Shown piece by piece: positions 24,422 through 33,188 of a stretch of 64,000 nucleotides of DNA; the first letter of the stretch is position 1; each line of letters starts with the position of its first letter. The DNA is from Planomonospora parontospora (GTDB lineage: Bacteria; Actinomycetota; Actinomycetes; Streptosporangiales; Streptosporangiaceae): contig BMQD01000014.1 in the NCBI GenBank assembly GCA_014647935.1, positions 178,157-242,156 on the forward strand. The letters run 5' to 3'. The notes under the pieces are model-generated. The model saw nothing but the letters and a program-made list of their open reading frames with translations, searched no databases and was not told the DNA's origin. A program made the position numbers and the translations under genes.

Positions 24422-25450
24422 TCAGGCCGGGCGCCGCAGCCGGGTGAAGGCCCAGCTCATCCGCGGCTCGACCGCCCAGCGGGCCGCCCTGCGCACCGGC
24501 GGGGTGCACAGCAGCGCGGCCAGGCCGGCGCCGCAGAGCGCCACCGCCGCCACCCCGGGCACCGTGGCGGCCCAGTCGCCGTAGTACCGCTCCGCGGCCT
24601 TCACCACGAACCCGTGGAGCAGGTAGGCGTACATGGTCGCCGCGCCGAGCCCGGAGTACCAGGTCCGCCCGGACGGGGTGACCGCCAGGAAGGCGGCGAC
24701 CAGCAGCGCCCCGGCGGCCAGCAGGCCCAGCCGGACGAGGCTCCCGGTGAGGTCGTCCACCCCGATCGCCTCGTTGGCGTGCCGCCAGCGGATCCACTCC
24801 GTCCGCACCTCCGTGTGCAGGACCAGCGCCGCCGCGGCTCCCGCGGCCAGCACGGCCGCCCCCGCGACCCGCATCCCGCGCCGCCGGAGCAGCGCGAAGT
24901 GCTCGGGGCGGAGCATCAGGCCGAGCACGTAGAACGGCAGGAGCGCGAGCGTGCGGTTCATCGAGAGCTCGTCGGGCAGGGAGCTCGTCCCCGAGAGCAG
25001 CGAGAGGCCCACCGCGACCGCCAGCGGCCACCTGAGCTGCTGCCAGACCGGGGTGGACAGCCGCCACAGGAACAGCGACATCAGGAACCAGGTCAGGTAG
25101 TACGGGTCGAGGAGGCTGATCTCCAGCTTGCCGTGCATGACCAGCCGCGGGAGCGAGTAGGCCAGTTCGAAGAGCACGTACGGCACGGCGAGCGTGCTGA
25201 TCAGTTTGCGCGCCTTGCCGGAGGAGAAGGTGAAGTTCCGCGACAGGTAACCGCTGAGCACGATGAACAGCGGCATGTGGAAGACGTACACGTAGAAATA
25301 GGCCGCGTGCGCGACCGCCACGTCCCGGAGGTCCTCGATCAGATGGCCGGAGACCACCAGTGCGATCGCCAGGAACTTGGCGTTGTCGAAGAACGGGTCA
25401 CGACCGGTCTCGCCTGGGGGGTCCGTCCGGACGGGGGTTGCGACGCTCAC
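24422..25450 (-). CDS. Membrane acyltransferase (acyltransferase 3 / OafA-YrhL type)
   Basis: The 342-aa protein has about ten membrane helices and opens with the family pattern FFDNAKFLAIALVVSGHLIE (the conserved His), followed by FYVYVFHMPLFIVLSGYLSR (second conserved block). The family O-acylates cell-envelope sugars or small molecules from the cytoplasmic side. Its presence near the polysaccharide cluster is compatible with acetylation of that glycan, but it is 6 kb away and could act elsewhere. It starts MSVATPVRTDPP at 25450. Confidence 0.87.
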   Translation of the reverse strand: MSVATPVRTDPPGETGRDPFFDNAKFLAIALVVSGHLIEDLRDVAVAHAAYFYVYVFHMPLFIVLSGYLSRNFTFSSGKARKLISTLAVPYVLFELAYSLPRLVMHGKLEISLLDPYYLTWFLMSLFLWRLSTPVWQQLRWPLAVAVGLSLLSGTSSLPDELSMNRTLALLPFYVLGLMLRPEHFALLRRRGMRVAGAAVLAAGAAAALVLHTEVRTEWIRWRHANEAIGVDDLTGSLVRLGLLAAGALLVAAFLAVTPSGRTWYSGLGAATMYAYLLHGFVVKAAERYYGDWAATVPGVAAVALCGAGLAALLCTPPVRRAARWAVEPRMSWAFTRLRRPA

Positions 25451-25775
25451 AGCCTCCGGACCCTAACGAGGCGGCCCCGGGTCCTCGCCCAACACCGGGT
25501 GAAGGCCCGGAGAACTCTCCCGCCGGACGCCTCCGGCGCCCCGGCCGCGCACTTCGGGGCGCGGATCCCGTTCTCCGGGACGGGAAGGCCCTCGCACGAC
25601 CGCCCCCATGGAAAATCATTACAATTCCAACATTTGCCCCATTAATCACACCAATCAGCAGGCCCTCCACTGCACACGAACCGTATCGGTGCTAGTCTCC
25701 TGTCCGATCTTTCGGAGGCGCATTCACCCCCAAACCGCCGCAAGCCTCCGCGCACTGAGGTTGGGACGAGTGGGC
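25451..25775. other. 325-bp divergent intergenic region upstream of the first conservon
   Basis: Between the acyltransferase (minus) and the conservon kinase (plus). The segment 25608-25660 is strikingly AT-rich (CATTACAATTCCAACATTTG) for this chromosome. No gene is supported, though the kinase frame stays open back to 25608; the membrane-helix start MGSGNRSIRFKIFLL at 25776 is favoured. Confidence 0.5.
25670..25698 (+). promoter_or_regulatory. Candidate promoter of the first conservon
   Basis: CTGCAC at 25670-25675 and TAGTCT at 25693-25698 are separated by 17 bp, a reasonable vegetative-type -35/-10 pair ~78 bp before the kinase start. Based on eye only. Confidence 0.3.
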
Positions 25776-28262
25776 ATGGGCTCTGGAAACCGCTCGATTC
25801 GGTTCAAGATCTTCTTGCTGCTGCTCCTGCCCCTGCTCTCGCTCAGCGCCCTGTGGGGCTTCGTGCTCAACCTGACCGTCGGCGAAGGGGCCGCGCTGCT
25901 CCGGGCGGACAGGCTCTACGAGACGGTCGGCGTGACCTCCACCGAGCTGGGACGGCAGCTCCAGTCCGAGCGCACCCGCACCTCCACCGCGATCAGCTCG
26001 CGGGAGCTCACCAGCGGCTTCGGCGAGCAGCGCGCCCGCACCGACCGGGCGCTCGCCGAGTTCCTCAGCGCCGAGCGGACCATCGGCCCGGACGACCCCG
26101 AGCTGCGCGCCTCCCTGAACGGGCTCACCGACCGCCTCGCGAAGCTGCCGGACATCCGCTCGGCGATCGACGGCGGCCGGTACACCCGTCTCGAGGCGCT
26201 GTCGCACTACAACGACATCCTGGACGCGGTCTTCCTCCTGTACGACCAGCTCGTCTCGGTCCCCGACCTGTCGATCTTCCAGCAGGCCACGGCCATGCAG
26301 GCGATGGGCAACGCCCGCGAGATGCTCGCCAGGGAGGACGCGCTGATCAGCGGCGCGCTGATCGACGGCCGGTTCTCCGACGACGAGCGCGCCGCCTTCG
26401 CCGAGCACGCCGCCGCCCGCCGGTTCCTGCACGCGCGCGGCCTGTCCGGGCTGGACGCCACGCTCAGCAGGCCGTACCGGGAGGTCTTCACCTCCCCCGC
26501 CTTCGAGAGGTTCCTCGTCGCCGAGACGGCCGTCGTCTCCGGTGAGGGCGTCGCGCCGCCCGCCGAGGCCCGGCTCTGGAGGGAGATGGTCGCCCCCCTC
26601 GCCGACCGGCTCGACCGGCTCGGCGCCGCCTCCTCCGACGCCCTGGCCGAGCAGTCCCGGTCGCTGTCCTTCGGCGTGGTGACCCGCATCGCCCTGGCGG
26701 GCGGGGTCGGCATGGCCGCCGTGGTCGTCTCGATCGTCATCTCGGTCCGCTTCGGCCGCCGCCTCGCCGGCGAGCTGGCCGGGCTCCGCGCCGCCGCGCT
26801 CGACCTGGCGGACGTGCGCCTCCCCCGCCTCGTGGCGCGCCTGCGGCGCGGCGAGGACGTCGACGCGGCGGCCGAGGCCCCGCCGATCGAGGCGCGCGCC
26901 GCGGGCGGCTCGGCGGAGGTCATCGACGTGGCGCACGCCTTCGGCTCGGTGCAGCGCACCGCGGTCGAGGCCGCCGTCGGCCAGGCCGACCTGCGCCGCG
27001 GCGTCAGCCAGGTCTTCGTCAACCTGGCCCGCCGCAAGCAGGCCCTGCTGCACCGGCAGCTCTCCCTGCTCGACAGCATGCAGCGCCGGGCGACCGACCC
27101 CGACGGCCTCGACGACCTGTTCCGCCTGGACCACCTCACCACGCGCATGCGCCGCCACGCCGAGAGCCTGATCATCCTGTCCGGCGCGGCCCCCGGGCGC
27201 GCCTGGCGCAACCCGGTGCCGGTGGTCGACGTCGTCAGGGCGGCGATCGCCGAGGTCGAGGACTACAAGCGCGTCACCGTGTCGCCGCTGCCCGACGCCC
27301 TGTTCGACGGGGCCGCGGTCGCCGACGTCACCCACCTGATCGCCGAGCTCATCGAGAACGCCACGATCTACTCGCCGCCGCAGACCACGGTCACCGTGCG
27401 CGGCGACGTGGTGGCCAACGGGTTCGCCGTCGAGGTGGAGGACCGGGGCCTGGGCCTGGGCGCCCTGGAGTACGAGGAGATCAACGCCCGGCTCGCCGAC
27501 CCGCCGGAGTTCGACCTGGCCGACAGCGACCGGCTGGGCCTGTTCGTGGTGGGCCAGCTCGCCGCCCGGCACGGGATCCAGGTCGTGCTGCGCGCCTCGC
27601 CGTTCGGCGGCACCACGGCCATCGTGCTGGTCCCGCGCGCGGTGCTCGCCGAGCTCCCCTCCCCGCTCTCCGTCACCGCCGAGCGGATCCCGAGACGGCC
27701 CGCCGGGCCCCGGCTCGCGGACGGCGCCGGGAACGCGGCCCGGCTCGCGGACGGCGCCGGGAACGCGACCGCGGTCGGCGGCTCCGCTCCGGCCGCGCTG
27801 GGACCGGCCCCCGCCCGGAGCGGCACGACGTCGTCCTCCCCGCGCGGCGCGGGACTGCCGCGCCGTACGCGCACGGTCCCTCCCGCCTCCCCTGCTCGCG
27901 ACGCCTCCGGCCGGCCCCTGGCCGCGCCGACGCTCACCGTGGTGAACGGCCTGCCGGACGGCGGGGCGAAGGACCCCGGCGGCCCGCCCGTCCGGGAGAC
28001 CACGGGCCCCGGTAGCCTGCCCAGGCGTGTACGGCAGGCGAACCTCGCCCCGCAGCTGCGCCAGGACGCCCCGGAGCAGGAGGAGCGGGCGCCGGAGCCC
28101 CCGGCCGCCGGGCGCTCGCCGGAGGAGGCCCGGGCGCTGTTCTCCGCCTTCCAGGCGGGCGCGCGGCGCGGGCGCGAGGAGCAGGAGGACGACGCCGGCG
28201 GGCGGGAAGACCGCGCCGGTGATCTCGCACACCAGAAGACAGGCGAAAAGGAGGACAAGTGA
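25776..28262 (+). CDS. Conservon sensor kinase CvnA-like (nitrate-sensing-type histidine kinase)
   Basis: The 828-aa protein has an N-terminal helix (FKIFLLLLLPLLSLSALWGF), a helical extracytoplasmic sensor (~40-305), a second helix (~306-328, LAGGVGMAAVVVSIVISVRF) and a HAMP-like linker. The kinase core has LDHLTTRMRRHAESLIIL (His region, ~450) and an ATPase with HLIAELIENATIYSPP and EVEDRGLGLG. A Pro/Ala-rich tail ends in LPRRVRQANLAPQLRQ. This is CvnA of a conservon, a membrane-tied complex in actinobacteria that signals through a roadblock protein, a DUF742 protein and a Ras-like GTPase. The three partners follow directly. A 24-bp duplication (RLADGAGNA twice) occurs in the tail near 27720. 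Confidence 0.9.
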   Translation: MGSGNRSIRFKIFLLLLLPLLSLSALWGFVLNLTVGEGAALLRADRLYETVGVTSTELGRQLQSERTRTSTAISSRELTSGFGEQRARTDRALAEFLSAERTIGPDDPELRASLNGLTDRLAKLPDIRSAIDGGRYTRLEALSHYNDILDAVFLLYDQLVSVPDLSIFQQATAMQAMGNAREMLAREDALISGALIDGRFSDDERAAFAEHAAARRFLHARGLSGLDATLSRPYREVFTSPAFERFLVAETAVVSGEGVAPPAEARLWREMVAPLADRLDRLGAASSDALAEQSRSLSFGVVTRIALAGGVGMAAVVVSIVISVRFGRRLAGELAGLRAAALDLADVRLPRLVARLRRGEDVDAAAEAPPIEARAAGGSAEVIDVAHAFGSVQRTAVEAAVGQADLRRGVSQVFVNLARRKQALLHRQLSLLDSMQRRATDPDGLDDLFRLDHLTTRMRRHAESLIILSGAAPGRAWRNPVPVVDVVRAAIAEVEDYKRVTVSPLPDALFDGAAVADVTHLIAELIENATIYSPPQTTVTVRGDVVANGFAVEVEDRGLGLGALEYEEINARLADPPEFDLADSDRLGLFVVGQLAARHGIQVVLRASPFGGTTAIVLVPRAVLAELPSPLSVTAERIPRRPAGPRLADGAGNAARLADGAGNATAVGGSAPAALGPAPARSGTTSSSPRGAGLPRRTRTVPPASPARDASGRPLAAPTLTVVNGLPDGGAKDPGGPPVRETTGPGSLPRRVRQANLAPQLRQDAPEQEERAPEPPAAGRSPEEARALFSAFQAGARRGREEQEDDAGGREDRAGDLAHQKTGEKEDK

Positions 28263-28326
28263 CCGAGCACAGCGAGGGTGCCGGCCGGCGGGAAGCCGTG
28301 GTCATGCGTCCGACGGAGGAGGTCAC

Positions 28327-28734
28327 ATGGCCGGAAAACTGAGCGGCACCGGCGAACTGAACTGGCTCCTCGACGACCTGACCAGCCGGGTGGCCGCGGT
28401 GCGGCAGGCGGTGATCCTGTCCACGGACGGACTCGCCGTCGGTTTCTCCAAGGGGCTCAGCCGCGAGGACGCCGAGCACCTGTCCGCCGTCGCGGCCGGC
28501 TTCCAGAGCCTGGCGCGCGGGGCCGGACGCCACTTCGGCGGCGGCGAGGTCCGCCAGACCATCGTGGAGATGGAGTCGGCGTTCCTGTTCGTCACGGCCG
28601 CCGGGCAGGGGACCTGCCTGGCCGTGCTGAGCAGCTCGGACGCCGACGTCGGCCACGTCGCCTACGAGATGGCGATGCTGGTCAAGCGGGTCGGCCAGCA
28701 CATCTCCGCGAATCCGCGCCAAGGCCTGTCATGA
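28327..28734 (+). CDS. Roadblock/LC7 domain protein (CvnB-like)
   Basis: The 135-aa roadblock/LC7 protein (MAGKLSGTGELNWLLDDLTS..., VILSTDGLAVGFSKGLSRED, ESAFLFVTAAGQGTCLAVL) likely acts as a regulator of the neighbouring Ras-like GTPase, as proposed for conservons. ATG 28327 follows GGAGGAGG; 64 bp separate it from the kinase stop. Its stop overlaps the next start as ATGA. Confidence 0.92.
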   Translation: MAGKLSGTGELNWLLDDLTSRVAAVRQAVILSTDGLAVGFSKGLSREDAEHLSAVAAGFQSLARGAGRHFGGGEVRQTIVEMESAFLFVTAAGQGTCLAVLSSSDADVGHVAYEMAMLVKRVGQHISANPRQGLS

Positions 28735-29078
28735 CCCGCTGGATGGATGAGGAGGCCGGGCCCGTGGTCCGGCCGTACGCCCTCATCGGAGGCCGCACCA
28801 GGTCCTCCGGTGACGCGCTGGACCTGGTCGCCATGGTCACCGCGACCGGCGGCACCCCCTCCGGCGGGTTCGTGCCCGGCCCGGAGCAGGAGCGCATCCT
28901 CACCCTGGTCACCACCGCGACCTCGGTCGCCGACATCGCCTCGGAGCTCGACCTGCCCCTGGGCGTGGTCCGGGTCCTCCTCGGCGACCTGCAGGACCAC
29001 GGTCTCATCTCGATCGGACGCGCCTCGGCGAGTGAGCGCATTCTCAAGGAAGTGATCAATGGACTTCGAGCCCTCTGA
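28731..29078 (+). CDS. DUF742 protein (CvnC-like)
   Basis: The 115-aa DUF742 protein begins MTRWMDEEAGPVVRPYALIGGRT and contains a winged-helix-like segment (VADIASELDLPLGVVRVLLGDL). DUF742 proteins are the third member of conservons and are suggested to bind DNA or the complex. Overlaps CvnB by 4 bp and CvnD by 20 bp, indicating translational coupling. Confidence 0.92.
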   Translation: MTRWMDEEAGPVVRPYALIGGRTRSSGDALDLVAMVTATGGTPSGGFVPGPEQERILTLVTTATSVADIASELDLPLGVVRVLLGDLQDHGLISIGRASASERILKEVINGLRAL

Positions 29079-29634
29079 CGAGCCGGTCGCGCTCAAGATC
29101 CTCATTGCGGGCGGCTTCGGCGTGGGCAAGACCACGCTCGTCGGCGCGATCAGTGAGATCCGCCCCCTCCGCACGGAGGAGGTGCTCTCCGACCGGGGCA
29201 TCGGCATCGACGACACCGACGGCGTGGAGGGCAAGACCACCACGACCGTCGCCATGGACTTCGGCCGCATCACGATCCGCGAAGGGCTGGTCGTCTACCT
29301 GTTCGGCACGCCCGGCCAGGAGCGGTTCTGGTTCATGTGGGACGAGCTGTCCTACGGCGCGCTGGGCGCGGTCGTGCTGGCCGACACCCGGCGGCTCACC
29401 GACTGCTTCCCCTCGATCGACTACTTCGAGCAGCGCGGCACGCCGTTCATCGTGGCGGTCAACTGCTTCGACGACGCCGACCAGTACGACGTCGAGGAGG
29501 TCAGGTCGGCCCTCGACCTGGACCCGGACGTCCCGGTGCTGATGTGCGACGTACGGCGCCGCGCCTCGGCCAAGACCGTGCTGGTCACCCTGGTGGAGCA
29601 CTCCCTGCGGGTGCTCACCGCGAGCCAGGCCTGA
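29059..29634 (+). CDS. Ras-like GTPase of conservon (CvnD-like)
   Basis: The 191-aa small GTP-binding protein has the P-loop GGFGVGKTTLVGAI, G3 in VYLFGTPGQERFWFMWDE and a variant G4 (VNCFDDADQ, where the usual NKxD is NCFD). It is the bacterial MglA/Rag-like GTPase of the conservon, cycling between GDP and GTP at the membrane. It starts within the DUF742 gene and is the only CvnD in this region although two conservons are present. Confidence 0.92.
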   Translation: MDFEPSDEPVALKILIAGGFGVGKTTLVGAISEIRPLRTEEVLSDRGIGIDDTDGVEGKTTTTVAMDFGRITIREGLVVYLFGTPGQERFWFMWDELSYGALGAVVLADTRRLTDCFPSIDYFEQRGTPFIVAVNCFDDADQYDVEEVRSALDLDPDVPVLMCDVRRRASAKTVLVTLVEHSLRVLTASQA

Positions 29635-29647
29635 CCCTCCCGCACCG

Positions 29648-29705
29648 CGGACCGGCCGCCTCGCGGTTCCCTCTTCGCCGAGGGAGCCGCGGGGCGGCCG
29701 GTCCG
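29648..29705. terminator. Strong 26-bp hairpin between two convergent conservons
   Basis: Arms 29648-29673 and 29680-29705 pair along all 26 positions if two G-U wobbles are allowed, with loop TTCGCC. It starts 13 bp after the CvnD stop and faces the second conservon's last stop at 29820. Typical GC-rich actinobacterial terminator without a U-tract. Confidence 0.85.
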
Positions 29706-29746
29706 TTCTCCGGCGCTCTTCGCGCCCTGCCCGTGCCTTCCGGCGG

Positions 29747-29776
29747 CCTGCCCGTGCCTGCCCGTGCCTGCCCGTG
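29747..29776. repeat. 10-bp tandem repeat x3
   Basis: CCTGCCCGTG is repeated exactly at 29747, 29757 and 29767, with related copies upstream near 29725. Non-coding. Confidence 0.8.
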
Positions 29777-29819
29777 CCCTCCTCGCGCCGCTTCCCGGTC
29801 CGTCTGCGGGACGGCCGGG

Positions 29820-30212
29820 TCAGAGCGCCCGGATGCCGTTGATCACTTCCAGGAGCAGGCTCTGCGCGGGCGACGTGGCCGCGGGGATCGGCTGGCGGAC
29901 GAGGATCAGCCCGTGGTCCAGCAGGTCGCCCAGCAGCACCTTGACCACGCCCAGCGGCAGCCCCGCGTCCGAGGCCACCTCGACGATCGGGCGGGCCCGC
30001 CCGACCAGGCCGAGCAGCCGCCGGTGCTCCGAGCTCAGGTGCGCCCGCGGCGAGGGCGTCGCGCCCGTCGCCACCACCATCGACATCAGGTCGAAGGCCG
30101 TGGAGGACGGGATGGTCCGCCCGCCGGTCATGGCGTAGGGGCGGACGACCGGGCCGGCCTCCTCGTCGATCCATTCCATGTCGTTCACCATGTCGTTCAC
30201 CTGGTCGCTCAC
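29820..30212 (-). CDS. DUF742 protein (CvnC-like) of the second conservon
   Basis: The 130-aa product contains MEWIDEEAGPVVRPYAMTGGRT and VEVASDAGLPLGVVKVLLGDLLDHG, the same landmarks as the first conservon's DUF742. GTG 30212 overlaps the roadblock stop by 4 bp (GTGA). It is the last gene of this operon; no GTPase follows before the terminator, unlike the first conservon. Confidence 0.9.
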   Translation of the reverse strand: MSDQVNDMVNDMEWIDEEAGPVVRPYAMTGGRTIPSSTAFDLMSMVVATGATPSPRAHLSSEHRRLLGLVGRARPIVEVASDAGLPLGVVKVLLGDLLDHGLILVRQPIPAATSPAQSLLLEVINGIRAL

Positions 30213-30619
30213 TGGCCCGCCGTCCTCGGGCCGGTGGCCAGGTGCTGGCCGACGCGGGTGACCAGCCGCGCCATCTCGTAGGCGATGAGGCCGACGTCCG
30301 CGGCCCCCGTCGTCATGACGCACAGGCAGCTGCCCTGGCCCGCGGAGGTGACGAACAGGAAGGCGGAGTCCATCTCCACCATGGTCTGGCGCACGGACCC
30401 GCCGCCGAACTGCAGGCTCGTCCCCTTGGCCAGGCTCTGGAAGCCGGAGGCCACGGCCGACAGGTGGTCGGCGTCCTCCTTGCTCAGGTCCCGCGACGAG
30501 GCCATCATCAGCCCGTCGTTGGACAGGATCAGCGCGTGCGAGACGTCCGCCACACTCGTGACGAAATCATCCAGAAGCCAATAAAGCTCACCCGGCACGT
30601 GGTCAAGCCCCTTCCCCAC
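30209..30619 (-). CDS. Roadblock/LC7 domain protein (CvnB-like) of the second conservon
   Basis: The 136-aa roadblock protein (GELYWLLDDFVTSVADVSHA, LILSNDGLMMASSRDLSKED, DSAFLFVTSAGQGSCLCVM) is clearly paralogous to 28327-28734 but diverged. GTG 30619 overlaps the kinase 3' end by 17 bp. Expected partner of the upstream kinase and downstream DUF742. Confidence 0.92.
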   Translation of the reverse strand: MGKGLDHVPGELYWLLDDFVTSVADVSHALILSNDGLMMASSRDLSKEDADHLSAVASGFQSLAKGTSLQFGGGSVRQTMVEMDSAFLFVTSAGQGSCLCVMTTGAADVGLIAYEMARLVTRVGQHLATGPRTAGQ

Positions 30620-33005
30620 CGTTGTGTTCGCTCTCCGACCGCCCGCGCCGCCACCCCGCCTGGAGCGAGTTCAGCAACGCCCTCGCCTCCTCCGGCGACC
30701 TCTCCTCCACTTCGGCGACCCTGGTCTCGGCCTCGGGGATCGCTTCGGTCTCCTGACGCAGCTGCGGCGTCAGATTCGCCTGACGTACCCGGCGGGGCAG
30801 CCCGCCACTCCGCCGCTGCGGTGTCCTGCGCGCGTCCATCACCGGATGCGCCCGTGCGGCCGGGACCCGCACCGCCTCTCCGGCCGGGCCGAGGAGGCCC
30901 GGCTCTCCGGCTCCGGCGGACCCGGGGGCGCCCGCGAGTCCGGCGGGCTCGCCGTACCCGGCGGGCACCGCGGTCTCGGCGGCCTCGGCGGTCTCAGCGG
31001 CCCCGACGAGCCGGACCCGATCGGTCCCCGAGGCCGCCGAGGGTGCTGAGGGCACCTGGTGCACCGAGAACGCCTGGGACGCCTGGTGCGCCGCCGTGGA
31101 GGGCTCCGACGGTCCGGGGTCCGGCTCGGGCGCGCCCAGCAGGTTCGCGGGGATCAGCACCGTCACCGCGGTCCCGCCGTACGGCGAGGGCCGCAACGTC
31201 ACGCCGACTCCGTACCGGGCCGCCAGCAGGCCGACCACCGCGAAGCCCAGCCGGTCGGTCTCCGCCGGGTCGAACTCCGGCGGGCTGGCCAGCCGCGCGT
31301 TGATCGCGTCGCGCCGCTCCTTCGTCAGGCCCAGGCCCCGGTCCTCGATCTCGACCGCGAAGCCGCGGGGGACGAGCGCCCCCCGGATCGAGACCTCGCC
31401 CCCGGGCGGGGAGAAGACCGTCGCGTTCTCGATGATCTCGGCGAACAGGTGCATCATGTCCGCCACCGCGTCACCGGGCAGCGTGCCGCCCGGCATCGGG
31501 TAGATCCGCACCCGCGCGTAGTCCTCGACCTGGGCGGCCGCGCCGCGCAGCACGTCCTCCATGGGAACGGCCGACCGCCACCTGCGGCCCGCCGCCCCGC
31601 CGGACAGGATCACCAGGCCCTCGGCGTGGCGGCGCATGCGGGTGGTCAGGTGGTCGAGGGTGAAGAGCTTCTCCAGCGTCTCGGCGTCCTCGGCCTGCCG
31701 CTGCATCCCGTCGAGCAGCTTGAGTTGCCGTTGGAGCAGGCCCTGCTTGCGCCGGGCGAGGTTGCGGAAGGCGTGCGCCACGCCCTCGCGCAGCCTGGCC
31801 TGCTCCACGGCCGCGTCCAGGGCGCGGTGCTGGACGCTGTCGAAGGCGGCGGCGACGGCGTGGACCTCGGAGGTGCTGCCCAGCGCCTCCAGTGGCGGCG
31901 CCTCCGCCGCCGCGTCCACCCGTTCGCCCCGCCGCAGTCTCTCCATGACGTCGGGGAGCCGCACCTCGGCCAGTTCCACGGCGGCCCGCCGCAGGCCCGC
32001 CAGCTCGCGGGTGAGCCCGCGGCCCACCCGGTAGGAGACGACCAGGGAGACGATGACCGCGACGAGGCCGAGTGCCCCGGCGACCCCGGCCCTGACGTAC
32101 GTCGCGGTGACCGCCGGGCCCGCCTTGTCGGCCAGGGCTGCGGAGGACCTGGTGACGGCGATCTGGAAGGCTGCGTCCAGCTGGTCGGTGACGGACCGCC
32201 AGTCGACGCCTGAGACGGTGGCGCCGTCCAGCAGCCGTTTCTCCATCGCGCTGAAGCGGTCGTGCAGCGGGGAGGACGCCACCTCGGCGACGGAGCCGCG
32301 CAGCTCCGGTCCCAGCTCCGCCAGCCCCTGCTCCAGCAGGAAGACGCGCTTGGCGGACAGCTGGGTGAACAGGCTCAGCTCCCCGCTCGACAACGGGCGC
32401 TCCAGCGCCAGCGCCCCGGTGCCGAGCGCCCGCTCGCGGCTGAGGAAGTCCTTGGCCTGGTCGATCGCGGCCAGCGCGCGGGCCTGCTGGTAGACCTCGG
32501 GGTCGTCGCCGGAGCCGAGGCTGTTGCCGAAACGCCGCACCGCGTCGGGCACCAGCCCGAACTCGCGGGAGAGGGCGATGAAGCCGATCCGGCCCTGGTC
32601 GATCCGGACGCGCAGCTCGTCGATCCGCCCGGCGCGGAGCATCAGCTCGTCGTAGTGGGCCTTCGTGCGCGGGCTCATGATCGACTGGGCGGCGTCCACG
32701 GCGGACTCCGCGCGGAGCCGGGCGCGGGCCTGGTCGGTGATCATCCGCTGGGCGTCGAGCCCGCCGCGGTCGGCGGGCGAGCGGGTCACCATGTACTCGG
32801 TCGAGAGCAGGTGTTCGCGCTGCAGGGCGAGGACCAGGTCGTCGGCGGGCTCGGCGACGGTCTCCTGGAGGGTGCCGGCGTTGAGCAGGCCCACCGAGTC
32901 GCCCACGGTCACGACGGCGCCGAAGCCCCACAGGGCCACCAGCGAGGCGAGGGGGGTCACCAGCAGCACCGAGAGCTTGAACCGGATGGACCTGCTCGAT
33001 GCCAT
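30603..33005 (-). CDS. Conservon sensor kinase CvnA-like, second copy
   Basis: The 800-aa paralogue of the kinase at 25776 has an N-terminal helix (FKLSVLLVTPLASLVALWGF), helical sensor, second helix (GVAGALGLVAVIVSLVVSYRV), LDHLTTRMRRHAEGLVILSG, ATPase with HLFAEIIENATVFSPP and IEDRGLGLT, and a Pro/Ala/Glu-rich tail ending LPRRVRQANLTPQLRQ then RSPEEARALLNSLQAG. ATG 33005 has GAGG upstream. The sensor domain has drifted far more than the kinase core, suggesting a different stimulus. Confidence 0.9.
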   Translation of the reverse strand: MASSRSIRFKLSVLLVTPLASLVALWGFGAVVTVGDSVGLLNAGTLQETVAEPADDLVLALQREHLLSTEYMVTRSPADRGGLDAQRMITDQARARLRAESAVDAAQSIMSPRTKAHYDELMLRAGRIDELRVRIDQGRIGFIALSREFGLVPDAVRRFGNSLGSGDDPEVYQQARALAAIDQAKDFLSRERALGTGALALERPLSSGELSLFTQLSAKRVFLLEQGLAELGPELRGSVAEVASSPLHDRFSAMEKRLLDGATVSGVDWRSVTDQLDAAFQIAVTRSSAALADKAGPAVTATYVRAGVAGALGLVAVIVSLVVSYRVGRGLTRELAGLRRAAVELAEVRLPDVMERLRRGERVDAAAEAPPLEALGSTSEVHAVAAAFDSVQHRALDAAVEQARLREGVAHAFRNLARRKQGLLQRQLKLLDGMQRQAEDAETLEKLFTLDHLTTRMRRHAEGLVILSGGAAGRRWRSAVPMEDVLRGAAAQVEDYARVRIYPMPGGTLPGDAVADMMHLFAEIIENATVFSPPGGEVSIRGALVPRGFAVEIEDRGLGLTKERRDAINARLASPPEFDPAETDRLGFAVVGLLAARYGVGVTLRPSPYGGTAVTVLIPANLLGAPEPDPGPSEPSTAAHQASQAFSVHQVPSAPSAASGTDRVRLVGAAETAEAAETAVPAGYGEPAGLAGAPGSAGAGEPGLLGPAGEAVRVPAARAHPVMDARRTPQRRSGGLPRRVRQANLTPQLRQETEAIPEAETRVAEVEERSPEEARALLNSLQAGWRRGRSESEHNGGEGA

Positions 33006-33115
33006 GTCACCTCGACGGTTCAGCCTGGGCGCACCGGCGGGGAGGACCCCGCAGGGCGATCACTGGATCGGCGATGAGGATAGCACTGTCAGTTCCCGGT
33101 ATCTGTGTCCTATTT

Positions 33116-33170
33116 GTGATAAGTCAGGAAATAGTCATGGAGTGTGACAAGTCGCACCAGTGTGACGAGT
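33116..33170 (-). promoter_or_regulatory. Three direct repeats GTGAYRAGT upstream of the second conservon kinase
   Basis: GTGATAAGT (33116-33124), GTGACAAGT (33144-33152) and GTGACGAGT (33162-33170) lie in the AT-rich 110-165 bp before the kinase start. Spacings are 28 and 18 bp. Likely binding sites for a regulator or part of the promoter; no known box recognised. Confidence 0.4.
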
Positions 33171-33188
33171 TATCCCAAGAGCGGCATG

